From: Massilia soli
GTDB taxonomy: Bacteria; Pseudomonadota; Gammaproteobacteria; Burkholderiales; Burkholderiaceae_D
DNA: 64,000 nucleotides
Direction of reading: 5' to 3'
Assembly: GCF_016809835.1 (NCBI RefSeq)
Contig: NZ_JAFBIL020000002.1
Coordinates: forward strand, 558,001-622,000
The translations under genes and the position numbers were made by a program. The notes beneath the pieces were generated by a model. The model saw nothing but the letters and a program-made list of their open reading frames with translations. It made no database searches and was not told the origin of the DNA. Each line of letters begins with the position of its first letter. Positions within the stretch are counted from its first letter, which is position 1. Positions 24,720 through 32,580 of the stretch are shown here, piece by piece.

Positions 24720-25145
24720 ATGGACAAAAACAGCGAACTGATCAAAAAGGACGGCGCACCATCGGACGCGTCGGAACGCAAGGCGCGCTTGTTGCGCCAG
24801 GGCGATTTCTACCGCGCCGGCATCGTCCAGGCCAAGGCCCACATCAAGCATGGGGCCAAGCCGGAGACGATTTTCCACAATGCCATGGACCACGCTGGGT
24901 TCGCGCTGCGTTCCAGGGTCGATGGCTTGCTGCGGCCGACCGGCATCAATGTCGGCACCATCATGCCGTACGCGCTGAGCGCCGTGAGCTTCATCAACCG
25001 CCGCCGGCTGGCCAAGCCTGCGCTCGGCGTGGCGGTGCTGCTCGCCGCCGCGGGCTGGTATGCCAACCGCCACCAGGACCGCTTCGCCCACCTGCGCGCG
25101 CCGCTCGACTACCTGCGTGCGCGCTTCGCGCACATGCACGTGTAA
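24720..25145 (+). CDS. Unknown protein, YqjK position
   Basis: 141 residues, basic. It starts with a charged segment (KDGAPSDASERKARLLRQGDFYRAG), has one hydrophobic stretch late (PALGVAVLLAAAGWYA) and ends HLRAPLDYLRARFAHMHV. It occupies the place of YqjK after the YqjD/YqjE pair, but I see no convincing sequence similarity. GAGGGG precedes the ATG. It is the last gene of the operon, followed by a strong terminator. Confidence 0.75.
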   Translation: MDKNSELIKKDGAPSDASERKARLLRQGDFYRAGIVQAKAHIKHGAKPETIFHNAMDHAGFALRSRVDGLLRPTGINVGTIMPYALSAVSFINRRRLAKPALGVAVLLAAAGWYANRHQDRFAHLRAPLDYLRARFAHMHV

Positions 25146-25182
25146 GCGGCAGCAACATACTTTCTTTTATGGTGGGGCTTGG

Positions 25183-25219
25183 GCGGCGTCGCAATCGCAG
25201 ATTCGGCGCCGCTTTTTTT
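25183..25219 (+). terminator. Intrinsic terminator of the six-gene operon
   Basis: GCGGCG (25183-25188) pairs with CGCCGC (25207-25212), followed by seven T. Confidence 0.8.
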
Positions 25220-25280
25220 ATGGGAACCGCATGCGCTTACTTGTTTCTAACCAACTGACGGCTGGCGGCGAGGCATTCCC

Positions 25281-26435
25281 GTGAGCGCGCCGAATGAGCT
25301 GAACCCGCGCGGCTTGCGCATCGTGCTGGTGCTGCAGGGCGGCGGCGCGCTCGGCGCTTACCAGGCTGGCGTGTACCAGGCGCTGCACGAGCACGGGCTG
25401 GCTCCCGACTGGATCGTCGGCACCTCGATCGGCGCCATCAATGCGGCGCTGATCGCCGGCAACCCCAAGGAAGACCGGCTGGCGCGGGTGCGCAGTTTCT
25501 GGGAACGGGTGTCGCGCCAGGACCTGGTCGACATGTCGCGCATCAGCGACGCCGAACGGCGCACCCATATCCGCTTCGGCACCACCCAGACCGTGTTCCA
25601 GGGCGTGCCCGGCTTCTTCACGCCGCGCCTGTTCAGCGGCTTCGGGTTTGGCCTGGCAGTCGAGCCGGAGGCGGCATCGTTCTACGACACCACGGCGCTG
25701 GGAGAAACCCTGGCCGAGCTGGTCGACTTCGACTACCTGAACAGTCCGGAAAGCACGCGCCTGACGGTCAATGCCGTCAACGTGGCGACCGGGCAGCTGA
25801 CCCATTTCGACAGCCGCGCCATGCGGCTCGGTCCCGACCATGTGCGCGCCAGCGGCAGCCTGCCGCCGGCCTTCGCGCCGGTGCGCATCGACGGCGAGCT
25901 GTACTGGGACGGGGGACTGTATTCGAACACGCCGCTCGAATCGGTGCTCGGTACCTTGCAGGAAGGTGATGCGCTGTGCTTCATGGTCGACTTGTGGAGC
26001 GCGCACGGTCCCGAGCCGACCACGCTCGACCAGGTCGAGACACGCCAGAAAGACGTGGTGTACGCCTCGCGCTCGACCCGCCATATCGCCGACTACGCCA
26101 AGACGCACCGCCTGCAGGACAAGCTGCGCGACCTGTACACGCGGCTGCCGCCGGACCAGCGCACGGTCGAGGATGAGCGCGAACTGGCGGCGCTGGGCTG
26201 CGAAAGCACGCTGCACATCGTGCGCCTGCCGTATTCCGGGCGCGACTGGCACATGGCGGCGAAAGACATCAATTTCTCGAAGGGCTCGATCGACTGGCGC
26301 TGGGGGCAGGGCTACGCCGATGGCATGCGCGCGGTGGGCGACGCGGCCTGGCTCAGGCGCGTGGAAGAAGACACGGCAGTCGTGGTGCATGAGCTGCCGT
26401 CGGACCGCGACCGCCGCCACGGCCAGCCCGGCTAG
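25281..26435 (+). CDS. Patatin-like phospholipase
   Basis: 384 residues from a GTG start. The patatin domain carries the oxyanion motif GGGALGAYQAGV, the nucleophile motif GTSIGAINA (GxSxG) and the catalytic DGG (WDGGLYSNTP); the C-terminal third matches the DUF3734 extension often seen with such patatins. It probably hydrolyses phospholipids or acyl esters in the cytoplasm or at the inner membrane, and some family members act in PHA granule biology. It is not part of the preceding operon, since a terminator intervenes. Confidence 0.9.
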   Translation: MSAPNELNPRGLRIVLVLQGGGALGAYQAGVYQALHEHGLAPDWIVGTSIGAINAALIAGNPKEDRLARVRSFWERVSRQDLVDMSRISDAERRTHIRFGTTQTVFQGVPGFFTPRLFSGFGFGLAVEPEAASFYDTTALGETLAELVDFDYLNSPESTRLTVNAVNVATGQLTHFDSRAMRLGPDHVRASGSLPPAFAPVRIDGELYWDGGLYSNTPLESVLGTLQEGDALCFMVDLWSAHGPEPTTLDQVETRQKDVVYASRSTRHIADYAKTHRLQDKLRDLYTRLPPDQRTVEDERELAALGCESTLHIVRLPYSGRDWHMAAKDINFSKGSIDWRWGQGYADGMRAVGDAAWLRRVEEDTAVVVHELPSDRDRRHGQPG

Positions 26436-26445
26436 GGTCGCCGCG

Positions 26446-26874
26446 TTACTGGGCGGCGCCGGCCATCGACCTGGCGCGGACTTGCGCCATTTCCGTCTGA
26501 TAGGTGGCGCGCGCCGCCTTCATGCAGGCCGCGCGCTCGGCGGTCGGCTGGCGCTTGCAATTTCCCTGCGCCTCTTGCAGCCCGGCGGCAATTTCCTTTT
26601 GCATCGTGCGCATGCGGGCCGCCGCTGTCATGTCTTCGCGGTACCAGCGCTGCGGATCGCCACTGGCAACCTCGGCGGCCTGCTTGCGTGCGGTCGCTGC
26701 CGGGACGTTCTGGTCGCTTGAATCCTGCGCCACCACGGTGGCGTCCGCTTGCGCCCGTGCTGTCGCGGACGCGGCAGGCTGGTCGGCCTGCTGGGCCTGC
26801 GCAGTCGCAGCAGCGAGCATCAGGGTGAGGACGGCGGGAATCGCGTGCAGCAAACTGTGCTTCGGAAATTTCAT
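26446..26874 (-). CDS. Exported Ala/Gln-rich protein with a CX10C motif
   Basis: 142 residues with a signal peptide (LTLMLAAATAQAQ). The mature protein is helical and Ala-rich and ends with a CKRQPTAERAAC segment followed by MKAARATYQTEMAQ. The CX10C spacing and flanking residues resemble the repeats in the exported protein at 27880-28425, so the two may be distant relatives. Function unknown. It converges on the patatin gene. Confidence 0.7.
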   Translation of the reverse strand: MKFPKHSLLHAIPAVLTLMLAAATAQAQQADQPAASATARAQADATVVAQDSSDQNVPAATARKQAAEVASGDPQRWYREDMTAAARMRTMQKEIAAGLQEAQGNCKRQPTAERAACMKAARATYQTEMAQVRARSMAGAAQ

Positions 26875-26900
26875 GTCAGCTCCTGTAAACGTATGTTGGA

Positions 26901-26930
26901 AAAGAAAAACCGGCGCACGCGGCGCCGGTT
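26901..26930 (-). terminator. Terminator of the DUF3309 gene
   Basis: AACCGGCGC (26908-26916) pairs with GCGCCGGTT (26922-26930); TTTTTCTTT follows on the minus strand. Confidence 0.75.
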
Positions 26931-26939
26931 CGACTTGCT

Positions 26940-27092
26940 TTACAACCGCCCGGTAAGCAGCAGGATAATCAGGATGATCACCAGTACACCGGTGATCCCG
27001 ACTGGCCCGTAGCCCCAGTTTTTGCTGTGGCCCCAGGTCGGCAGCGCGCCGATCAGTGCCAGGACCAGAATGATCAGCAGTATTGTTCCCAT
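26940..27092 (-). CDS. DUF3309 family tiny membrane protein
   Basis: 50 residues, MGTILLIILVLALIGALPTW then GHSKNWGYGPVG and a second helix ending LLLTGRL. The ALPTW...WGYGP signature is that of DUF3309, a family of small membrane proteins often found in stress-gene neighbourhoods. GAGGAG precedes the ATG. It lies 74 bases after the glycine-zipper gene and probably shares its dyad-site promoter. Confidence 0.9.
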   Translation of the reverse strand: MGTILLIILVLALIGALPTWGHSKNWGYGPVGITGVLVIILIILLLTGRL

Positions 27093-27166
27093 GCGTAGCT
27101 CCTCAGTAATTTCCAGACGAGATAAGCTTCGCCATCATTGTGTGTGACTGCTGTCAGATCGGTCGA

Positions 27167-27634
27167 TTAATAGCGGTAAGCGCGGCCATCGACGATACGG
27201 ACGCGGTTGCCCACGCGCAGGTCATAGACGCTGTCCTGCATCACCGAGCGGTACTCGCCGTTGTCCATGCGAATATTGATCTGGTACATGTCGCGGCCAC
27301 TGTTGGCTGCGCGGTCGCCTTCGACCTTGTTACCCAGTGCTGCACCGCCGACCGCGCCGGCGACCGTTGCTGCGGTACGGCCGCTGCCGCTACCAACCTG
27401 GTTACCCACCAGTGCGCCGACCAGGCCGCCGACGACCGCGCCGGTACCGCTGGTGCTGGCCGAGCCGCGGGTGACCTGGATCGAGTCAATGGTGCCGTAG
27501 CCCATCGCCGCGGTCGACGGCGAGCCGTAGACGCTGCCGGTGTTGTACGGATTCGAGGAGGTGCTTGCGCAACCACCCAGGAGTGCTGCGCTGGCAATCA
27601 TCAGTGTGGCGATTTTGGTGTTTGTGGATTTCAT
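27167..27634 (-). CDS. Glycine-zipper 2TM-domain lipoprotein (SlyB-like)
   Basis: 155 residues from the ATG at 27634, with AAAGGAG upstream. Signal peptide with lipobox LLGGC. The glycine zipper (GAVVGGLVGALVGNQVG...GAVGGAALGNKVEG) is followed by a C-terminal beta unit (YQINIRMDNGEYRSV...GNRVRIVDGRAYRY), the full SlyB/17-kDa antigen layout. SlyB-type lipoproteins stabilise outer-membrane proteins under stress. It is a close structural paralog of the protein at 16285-16959 and has a dyad site 60 bp upstream. Confidence 0.88.
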   Translation of the reverse strand: MKSTNTKIATLMIASAALLGGCASTSSNPYNTGSVYGSPSTAAMGYGTIDSIQVTRGSASTSGTGAVVGGLVGALVGNQVGSGSGRTAATVAGAVGGAALGNKVEGDRAANSGRDMYQINIRMDNGEYRSVMQDSVYDLRVGNRVRIVDGRAYRY

Positions 27635-27693
27635 TTTGTTCTCCTTTTGCAAATGTGTGAGCTCAGGATAGTCCTGCCAGTTTGACAAGGTCT

Positions 27694-27707
27694 GTGCGTT
27701 TCCGCAC
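27694..27707 (-). promoter_or_regulatory. Stress-regulon dyad site GTGCGGAAACGCAC (SlyB-like gene)
   Basis: Perfect motif. On the minus strand TATCCT (27670-27665) begins 23 bp after it, one base more than at the other sites. Confidence 0.6.
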
Positions 27708-27796
27708 CTTGGACACAGCGATTTCTCACCAGTTCATTTTTTTCATGCGCGTTTGCGTTGCGTCGTCGGCACGTTTGCGTAAATAAAAACTCCTGT

Positions 27797-27810
27797 GTTC
27801 GCCAGCGTAC
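27797..27810 (+). promoter_or_regulatory. Stress-regulon dyad site GTTCGCCAGCGTAC (Cys-repeat protein and BON genes)
   Basis: Perfect motif. TAAAAC (27833-27838) begins exactly 22 bp after it, 41 bp before the next start codon. It lies 90 bp from the divergent site at 27694. Confidence 0.6.
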
Positions 27811-27879
27811 AGATCAGTAAGCGCAACACGCGTAAAACATCAACATACTGATCGTTTTGATAACTGGAGAGAAAACAAT

Positions 27880-28425
27880 ATGAGAGCTCACCTCGCCATT
27901 GCCCTGCTGTGTAGCGGCGCCTGGATGTCCGGGCTGGCCCAGGCAGCGACGGCGGAAGCGAAAGTTGCGTACAACGAAGCGCGCGACCGCGCCGCCCTGG
28001 AATACAAGACCTCGCGCGCCAAGTGCGGCTTGATTACCGGCATCCCGAAGGATGTCTGCCTGGCCGAAGCGAAAGCGATCCGCGTGCACGCCGACGAACA
28101 AGCCCAGGCGCACTACAAGAACACGCTGAAGGCCTACACCCAGGCGCGCCTGCGGATTGCCTCGGCCTATTTTGATGTCGACAAGGCCAAGTGCGCTGCC
28201 GTGACCGGCAACGAGAAGGATGTCTGCCTGCAGCAAGCCAAGGCAACGCTGGTGGCGGCCCAGGCCGACGCCCGCGCCGACCGGAAGACCATTGAAGCGC
28301 GCAACGATGCGCGCGACGATAAAAGAACGGCTGAATACAAAGTCGCACTGGAAAAGTGTGATGCGTTTGCCGGTGCGGCCAAGGACACTTGTGTCACTAC
28401 CGCGAAAAACCAGTACGGAAAGTAA
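27880..28425 (+). CDS. Exported protein with three Cys-containing repeats, unknown function
   Basis: 181 residues with a signal peptide (IALLCSGAWMSGLAQAA). The mature protein is made of three repeats of about 50 residues, each with a CX10C pair: AKCGLITGIPKDVCLAEAKA, AKCAAVTGNEKDVCLQQAKA and EKCDAFAGAAKDTCVTTAKN, separated by charged helices. In the periplasm each pair would probably form a disulphide that staples a helical hairpin. GGAGAG lies upstream of the ATG. I do not recognise a named family. A dyad site and a TAAAAC -10 precede it. Confidence 0.8.
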   Translation: MRAHLAIALLCSGAWMSGLAQAATAEAKVAYNEARDRAALEYKTSRAKCGLITGIPKDVCLAEAKAIRVHADEQAQAHYKNTLKAYTQARLRIASAYFDVDKAKCAAVTGNEKDVCLQQAKATLVAAQADARADRKTIEARNDARDDKRTAEYKVALEKCDAFAGAAKDTCVTTAKNQYGK

Positions 28426-28489
28426 GGCTGTCGCCGTACCGACCAGCTCATTTGAGCATTTTTTGATTAACCACTGAAGGAGTTACACC

Positions 28490-28804
28490 ATGAAAATCGC
28501 ACAACGCATCGCTCACATGATGATCGCAGCATCCGTCCTGACCACCATGGTTGCTTGCGCACCAACGGCACAGCGTGAAGGTACCGGCGAGTACATCGAC
28601 GACGCCGTCATCACCGGCAAGGTAAAAGCTGCTTTCGCTGCCGACCCTAACGTCAAGGCAACCGAAATCAACGTCGAAACCTTCAAGGGCGAAGTTCAGC
28701 TGTCCGGTTTCGTGGCTCAGCCAGGCGACGCATCGCGCGCTGCTGATATCGCACGCGGCATCAAGGGTGTAAAGTCGGTAAAGAATGACGTACGCGTAAA
28801 ATAA
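28490..28804 (+). CDS. BON-domain exported protein
   Basis: 104 residues. Signal peptide with lipobox-like TMVAC, then GEYIDDAVITGKVKAAF and a BON domain (INVETFKGEVQLSGFV...GVKSVKNDVRV). Paralog of the BON protein at 19295-19606. GAAGGAG precedes the ATG. It lies 64 bases after the Cys-repeat gene and probably shares its promoter; strong palindromes follow. Confidence 0.9.
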   Translation: MKIAQRIAHMMIAASVLTTMVACAPTAQREGTGEYIDDAVITGKVKAAFAADPNVKATEINVETFKGEVQLSGFVAQPGDASRAADIARGIKGVKSVKNDVRVK

Positions 28805-28807
28805 ACA

Positions 28808-28860
28808 TTGGTCCGGCCGGACCAATCCCGGGCCGGCCAATTGGCCGGCCCTTTTTTTTT
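28808..28860 (+). terminator. Two adjacent perfect palindromes and a T9-10 run
   Basis: TTGGTCCGGCCGGACCAA (28808-28825) and the 22-bp palindrome at 28830-28851 (GGGCCGGCC AATT GGCCGGCCC core) are both perfect. A long T run follows the second. The second is a strong intrinsic terminator; the first adds a separate hairpin. Confidence 0.85.
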
Positions 28861-28871
28861 GTGAATTCACC

Positions 28872-30095
28872 ATGCAAGTAGCAGACACGCAAGCGGTTCG
28901 CGCCACCGACGCAGTCGTCGTGGACGCCAATGTCAACGGCGCCGCCAGTTCCGATTTCCCCGATGCCGCGCCGGGCCACCCGGCCCACCTGCGCCTGCCG
29001 GTCCACGTCAATGCGCGCGGCCTTGCGCTGGGCATCATCGCCACCGTCGCCTTCATTTTCGCCCTGCAGTGGTCGCAGAAATTCCTGGTGCCGCTGCTGC
29101 TTGGCATTTTCATCGCCTATACGCTCAATCCGGTCGTGGTCTGGCTGGAACGCTGGCGCATCAAGCGCGCCATCGGCGCGACCCTGGTCACCGTGCTGAT
29201 CGTGGCCATGATGGGGCTGGTGATCCACCGCGTGCAAGACCAGTTTTTCAATATTATCGACGAGCTGCCGCAGATTACCGAGAAGCTCACCCGGGTGCTG
29301 GCCAAGACCTCGGGCGGGCAGCCGAGCACGATCCAGCAGGTCCAGGCCGCCGCCAACCAGATCGAGCAGGCCACGGCCAGCGCTGGCCTTGAAGGCAAGC
29401 GCGCGGCGCCGCGCAAGCCGCCGCCGGCCGTTGGCGCCAGCAGCAGTTTCAAGGTGATGGACTGGGTGCTGGCCGGCTCGATGGGACTGGTGACCTTCGT
29501 CACCCAGGCCACGATGGTGATCTTCCTGGTGTTCTTCCTGCTCCTTGCGGGCGATACCTTCAAGCGAAAGCTGGTCAAGCTGACCGGGCCCTCGCTGACG
29601 CGCAAGAAGGTCACGGTCCACATCCTGGACGACATCAATACCTCGATCCAGCACTACATGTTCATGCTGCTGGTGACCAATACCTTGCTGGCGCTGATGA
29701 TGTGGGTTGCGCTGCGCACCATCGGGCTGGAAAATGCCGGCGCCTGGGCGGTGGTGGCGGGCTTGACGCACATCATGCCGTATTTCGGCCCGCTCTTGAT
29801 CACCTCGCTGACCGCGCTGGCCGCCTTCATGCAATTCGAATCGGTGCAGATGGTGCTGCTGGTAGCGGGCACGTCGCTGGCGATCGCCACCCTGGTCGGC
29901 AGCCTGATCGCCACCTGGATGACCGGCCGCATCGCCAAGATGAATGCGGCGGCCGTGTTCGTCAGCCTGTTGTTCTGGGGCTGGCTGTGGGGCATGTGGG
30001 GTTTGCTGCTCGGCGTGCCTGTGGTCGTGATGATCAAGGTCGTCGCCGAGCGGATCGAAGGAATGGAAGTTATTGCGGAGCTGTTGGGCGAGTAA
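28872..30095 (+). CDS. AI-2E family transporter / PerM-like membrane protein
   Basis: 407 residues with about seven to eight membrane helices. Family features: the N-terminal LLLGIFIAYTLNPVVVWLERWRIKRAIG motif region, a large central loop (here with an insert rich in Ala, Lys and Pro at about 170-195), then LTGPSLTRKKVTVHILDDINTSIQHYM and the C-terminal WGMWGLLLGVPVVVMIKVV. The family includes TqsA-type exporters, PerM-like permeases and Na+/H+ antiporters, so the substrate is open. Its end overlaps the convergent YihY gene by 26 bp. A strong terminator separates it from the BON gene. Confidence 0.88.
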   Translation: MQVADTQAVRATDAVVVDANVNGAASSDFPDAAPGHPAHLRLPVHVNARGLALGIIATVAFIFALQWSQKFLVPLLLGIFIAYTLNPVVVWLERWRIKRAIGATLVTVLIVAMMGLVIHRVQDQFFNIIDELPQITEKLTRVLAKTSGGQPSTIQQVQAAANQIEQATASAGLEGKRAAPRKPPPAVGASSSFKVMDWVLAGSMGLVTFVTQATMVIFLVFFLLLAGDTFKRKLVKLTGPSLTRKKVTVHILDDINTSIQHYMFMLLVTNTLLALMMWVALRTIGLENAGAWAVVAGLTHIMPYFGPLLITSLTALAAFMQFESVQMVLLVAGTSLAIATLVGSLIATWMTGRIAKMNAAAVFVSLLFWGWLWGMWGLLLGVPVVVMIKVVAERIEGMEVIAELLGE

Positions 30096-31029
30096 GATTG
30101 GCCTGGTATTCCTCGACTTTTTCCGCCTTTTTGGCGGCGCCGGTTTCCTCGTCCGACTTGTGGCGCAGGCTGCCCAGCTGCAGCGCATACTGGCGGGCAA
30201 ACTCGGCGCCGAGGAAGAAGATCTGCGCCGAGTAATACACCCACAGCAGCAGCGCGATCATCGAGCCGGCGGCGCCAAAGCTGTCGGCCACGCCGCTGTT
30301 GCCGATATACAGTCCGATCACAAATTTACCCAGGGTGAACAGGGCCGCCGTGCCGAGCGCGCCGACGACCACGTCGCTCCACGAGAGCTTGATGCGCGGC
30401 AGCAGCTTGTAGATGGTGCCGAACAGGGTGGCGATCACCAGGAAGCTGATCAGATGGGCGATCCATGACAGCAGCACGGTGGCGTTTTGCCACACGCCGG
30501 TGAAATAATTTTCCAGGATCGCCAGCACCGCGCTGACCACCAGCGACACCATCAGCAGGAAGCCCAGCACCAGGATCAGCCCGAACGACAGCAGGCGCGT
30601 GCGCACGATGTTCCACCAGCTGGCGTTCTTGGGCGGCGGGACATTCCAGATCTCGTCCAGACTGTCCTTGAGCTCGGCAAACGCGCTGGTGGCGCCGAAC
30701 AGCAGCAGGGCGGTGGCGACAATGGTCGCCCACATGCCGCTTTCCTTGTCGCGCGCGCCGGCCAGCACCAGCTGCACGGCTTCGGCGCCTTGCGTGCCCA
30801 CCAGGCCTTTGAGCTCGCTGATCAATTGCCCCTGGGCCGCCTCATGCCCATAGAAAAAACCGGCCACGGCGATCACCACCACCAGGATGGGCGCGATCGA
30901 AAACAGGGTGTAGAAGGCCAGCGCCGCTCCCTTGCTGGCGGCGCGGTCGGCGAACCATTCGGTCACCGTGCAACGCAGCAGTTGTACCATTTTTGTGGAA
31001 CTCGGCGCCCAGTCCTTCGCTACATCCAT
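30070..31029 (-). CDS. YihY/virulence factor BrkB family membrane protein
   Basis: 319 residues with six membrane helices. Family motifs include KGAALAFYTLFSIAPILVVVIAVAGFF near the N-terminus, SSAFAELKDSLDEIWNV, and GAAGSMIALLLWVYYSAQIFFLGAEFARQYA. It used to be annotated as ribonuclease BN in error; its function is unknown. GGAGAACG precedes the ATG. The C-terminal cytoplasmic tail is charged. Confidence 0.9.
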   Translation of the reverse strand: MDVAKDWAPSSTKMVQLLRCTVTEWFADRAASKGAALAFYTLFSIAPILVVVIAVAGFFYGHEAAQGQLISELKGLVGTQGAEAVQLVLAGARDKESGMWATIVATALLLFGATSAFAELKDSLDEIWNVPPPKNASWWNIVRTRLLSFGLILVLGFLLMVSLVVSAVLAILENYFTGVWQNATVLLSWIAHLISFLVIATLFGTIYKLLPRIKLSWSDVVVGALGTAALFTLGKFVIGLYIGNSGVADSFGAAGSMIALLLWVYYSAQIFFLGAEFARQYALQLGSLRHKSDEETGAAKKAEKVEEYQANLTRPTAPQ

Positions 31030-31041
31030 CGATCGTTCTCC

Positions 31042-31071
31042 TAAAAAAATAAATGGGGCAGGATTTGCCCC
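31042..31071 (-). terminator. Terminator of the OprF-like gene
   Basis: GGGGCA...TGCCCC hairpin (31055-31071), followed on the minus strand by ATTTATTTTTTT, just past the stop at 31090 and before the yihY ribosome-binding site. Confidence 0.7.
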
Positions 31072-31089
31072 GGGTTGTCACCGGCCGGC

Positions 31090-32109
31090 TTATGGCGAGA
31101 TCCGCCGCTCGATCGTGATCTGCTCGACCTCGACGCGGCGATTCGGCTCCAGGCATTTAATTAGTTCAGCCCGGTTCTTGTTATCGCAGGTTACCACCGG
31201 GTTGGTCTCTCCCTTGCCGTACGCTTTCAACCGTGCGCCATCGATTCCCTTGGCGACCAGGTAATCGCGCACCGCGTTGGCGCGCTGCTCGGACAATGTG
31301 AGGTTGTATTTTTCCGAGCCCAGGCGGTCGGCGTAGCCGGTGATGTCGACGTCGGTGATCGACGGGTCGGCCGTCAGCGCGGCGGCGATCTCGTCGAGGC
31401 GCGGCTGTACCGGACCCAGCTTCGCGCTATCGAACTCGAACAGCTCGGTGGCCGTCAGCGTGATTTTTTCAAACCGCGGCGGCGGCGGCGGCGGCACCGG
31501 GGCCGGCTCGGGCGGCGGCGCCGGCTGCTCGACGGGCGCGGGCGGCGGCGGCGGTGCGGGCGGCTTGTTGAAGGCGTAATTGAAGCCGATGGTCAGGTAT
31601 TTATTGTTGGACTTGTCGAAGCCGAAATCTTCGTCATGGCGCAGGCGCCCGCGCACGCTGCGCAGGTCGGCCTGCATCGACCACTGCTCGGTCAATCCCA
31701 CCTGGAAGCCGAGCCCGGCGGTGAGATAGGGCGAGGTCGCATGGACCCGGCGCAGCGGGTTGTCGACCTTGTCGTGCTGGATCCCGATGCCGAACAGCAG
31801 GAATGGGCGGAAGGTGCGGCGCGACATCATCAGCAGCGCGTCGGCCCCCAGCAGCGACTGGCGGTAGCTGGCCGGGCCGGTCTCGGTGCGCGCATGGCTG
31901 GCGCCGATCTGCAGGTCCCACATGTCGGACAGCGGCTTGCCAAGGCGCAGGCTGCCGCCGTAGTCGCGCTCGTCGACGCCGAACTCGGTGTCCGGTTCAG
32001 CATAGGTAATGCCGGGCTGAATGTACCAGGAGGGGTTGACGGTCTGGGCGATGGCGCCGGCGCAACAGCTCAGGCCGGCAGCAAGGGCGATATTTTTAAT
32101 ATTGTTCAC
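31090..32109 (-). CDS. OmpA/OprF-type outer membrane protein
   Basis: 339 residues from the GTG at 32109 with GGGAG upstream. Signal peptide (NIALAAGLSCCAGAIAQ), an N-terminal eight-stranded barrel of about 170 residues (WYIQPGITYAEPD...YLTIGFNYAF), a Pro-rich hinge (PPAPPPPPAPVEQPAPPPEP...) and a C-terminal OmpA peptidoglycan-binding domain (FEFDSAKLGPVQPRLDEI, DITGYADRLGSEKYN, LSEQRANAVRDYL, NRRVEVE). A Cys pair sits in VTCDNKNRAELIKCLEPNRR, as in related Burkholderiales OmpA proteins. It anchors the outer membrane to peptidoglycan. Confidence 0.92.
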   Translation of the reverse strand: MNNIKNIALAAGLSCCAGAIAQTVNPSWYIQPGITYAEPDTEFGVDERDYGGSLRLGKPLSDMWDLQIGASHARTETGPASYRQSLLGADALLMMSRRTFRPFLLFGIGIQHDKVDNPLRRVHATSPYLTAGLGFQVGLTEQWSMQADLRSVRGRLRHDEDFGFDKSNNKYLTIGFNYAFNKPPAPPPPPAPVEQPAPPPEPAPVPPPPPPRFEKITLTATELFEFDSAKLGPVQPRLDEIAAALTADPSITDVDITGYADRLGSEKYNLTLSEQRANAVRDYLVAKGIDGARLKAYGKGETNPVVTCDNKNRAELIKCLEPNRRVEVEQITIERRISP

Positions 32110-32271
32110 AGGAACTCCCAAAATGTAATCAAACGTAATTGTTGACAGTGTTCTGTGAGGTTCGACTGGAGAATACGGGCACGAGTTCAACCGTTTGGCG
32201 CGGCGGGTTCCGGTGACGCGTTGGTTGTCATTTTTTTACAACAAACCGTGGGTTTCGGACAACGCAGGACG

Positions 32272-32309
32272 AAAAAAAGCGCTGTACCTGAACTTATCGG
32301 GTACAGCGC
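32272..32309 (-). terminator. Terminator of the collagen-like lipoprotein gene
   Basis: GCGCTGTACC (32279-32288) pairs with GGTACAGCGC (32300-32309); seven T follow on the minus strand. Confidence 0.8.
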
Positions 32310-32328
32310 GGTCTGTTACTACGAAAGC

Positions 32329-32580
32329 TTACTTCGCTGGCTGTTCCGGAACGACGATGACGGTATCGCCTTCCTTGCCTGGCTCACCAGGTTCGCCTTT
32401 TTCGCCAGGAGCGCCAGGCGCGCCGGCAGGGCCTGGTACTGGCACTGGTACCACGGCAGGCGAGGCTACCGGGGTTTCAACGACGGTGGTCGATGGCGGC
32501 ATAACGGTGGTGCTTTCGGTCTTTTCGCAAGCGGTCAGGCCGACGACGGCCATCAGTGCTGCCAGTAGGGTGATCTTCAT
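32329..32580 (-). CDS. Small lipoprotein with collagen-like Gly-X-Y repeats
   Basis: 83 residues; GGAAG precedes the ATG at 32580. Signal peptide with lipobox VGLTAC (Cys 18). A Thr/Val/Pro-rich linker leads into eight consecutive Gly-X-Y triplets, from GPAGAPGAPGEKGEPGEPGK to GD, ending TVIVVPEQPAK. The composition (Pro at X or Y, charged Glu/Lys pairs) is that of bacterial collagen-like segments, but the repeat is short and a triple helix is uncertain. A dyad site lies 93 bp upstream. Function unknown. Confidence 0.78.
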   Translation of the reverse strand: MKITLLAALMAVVGLTACEKTESTTVMPPSTTVVETPVASPAVVPVPVPGPAGAPGAPGEKGEPGEPGKEGDTVIVVPEQPAK

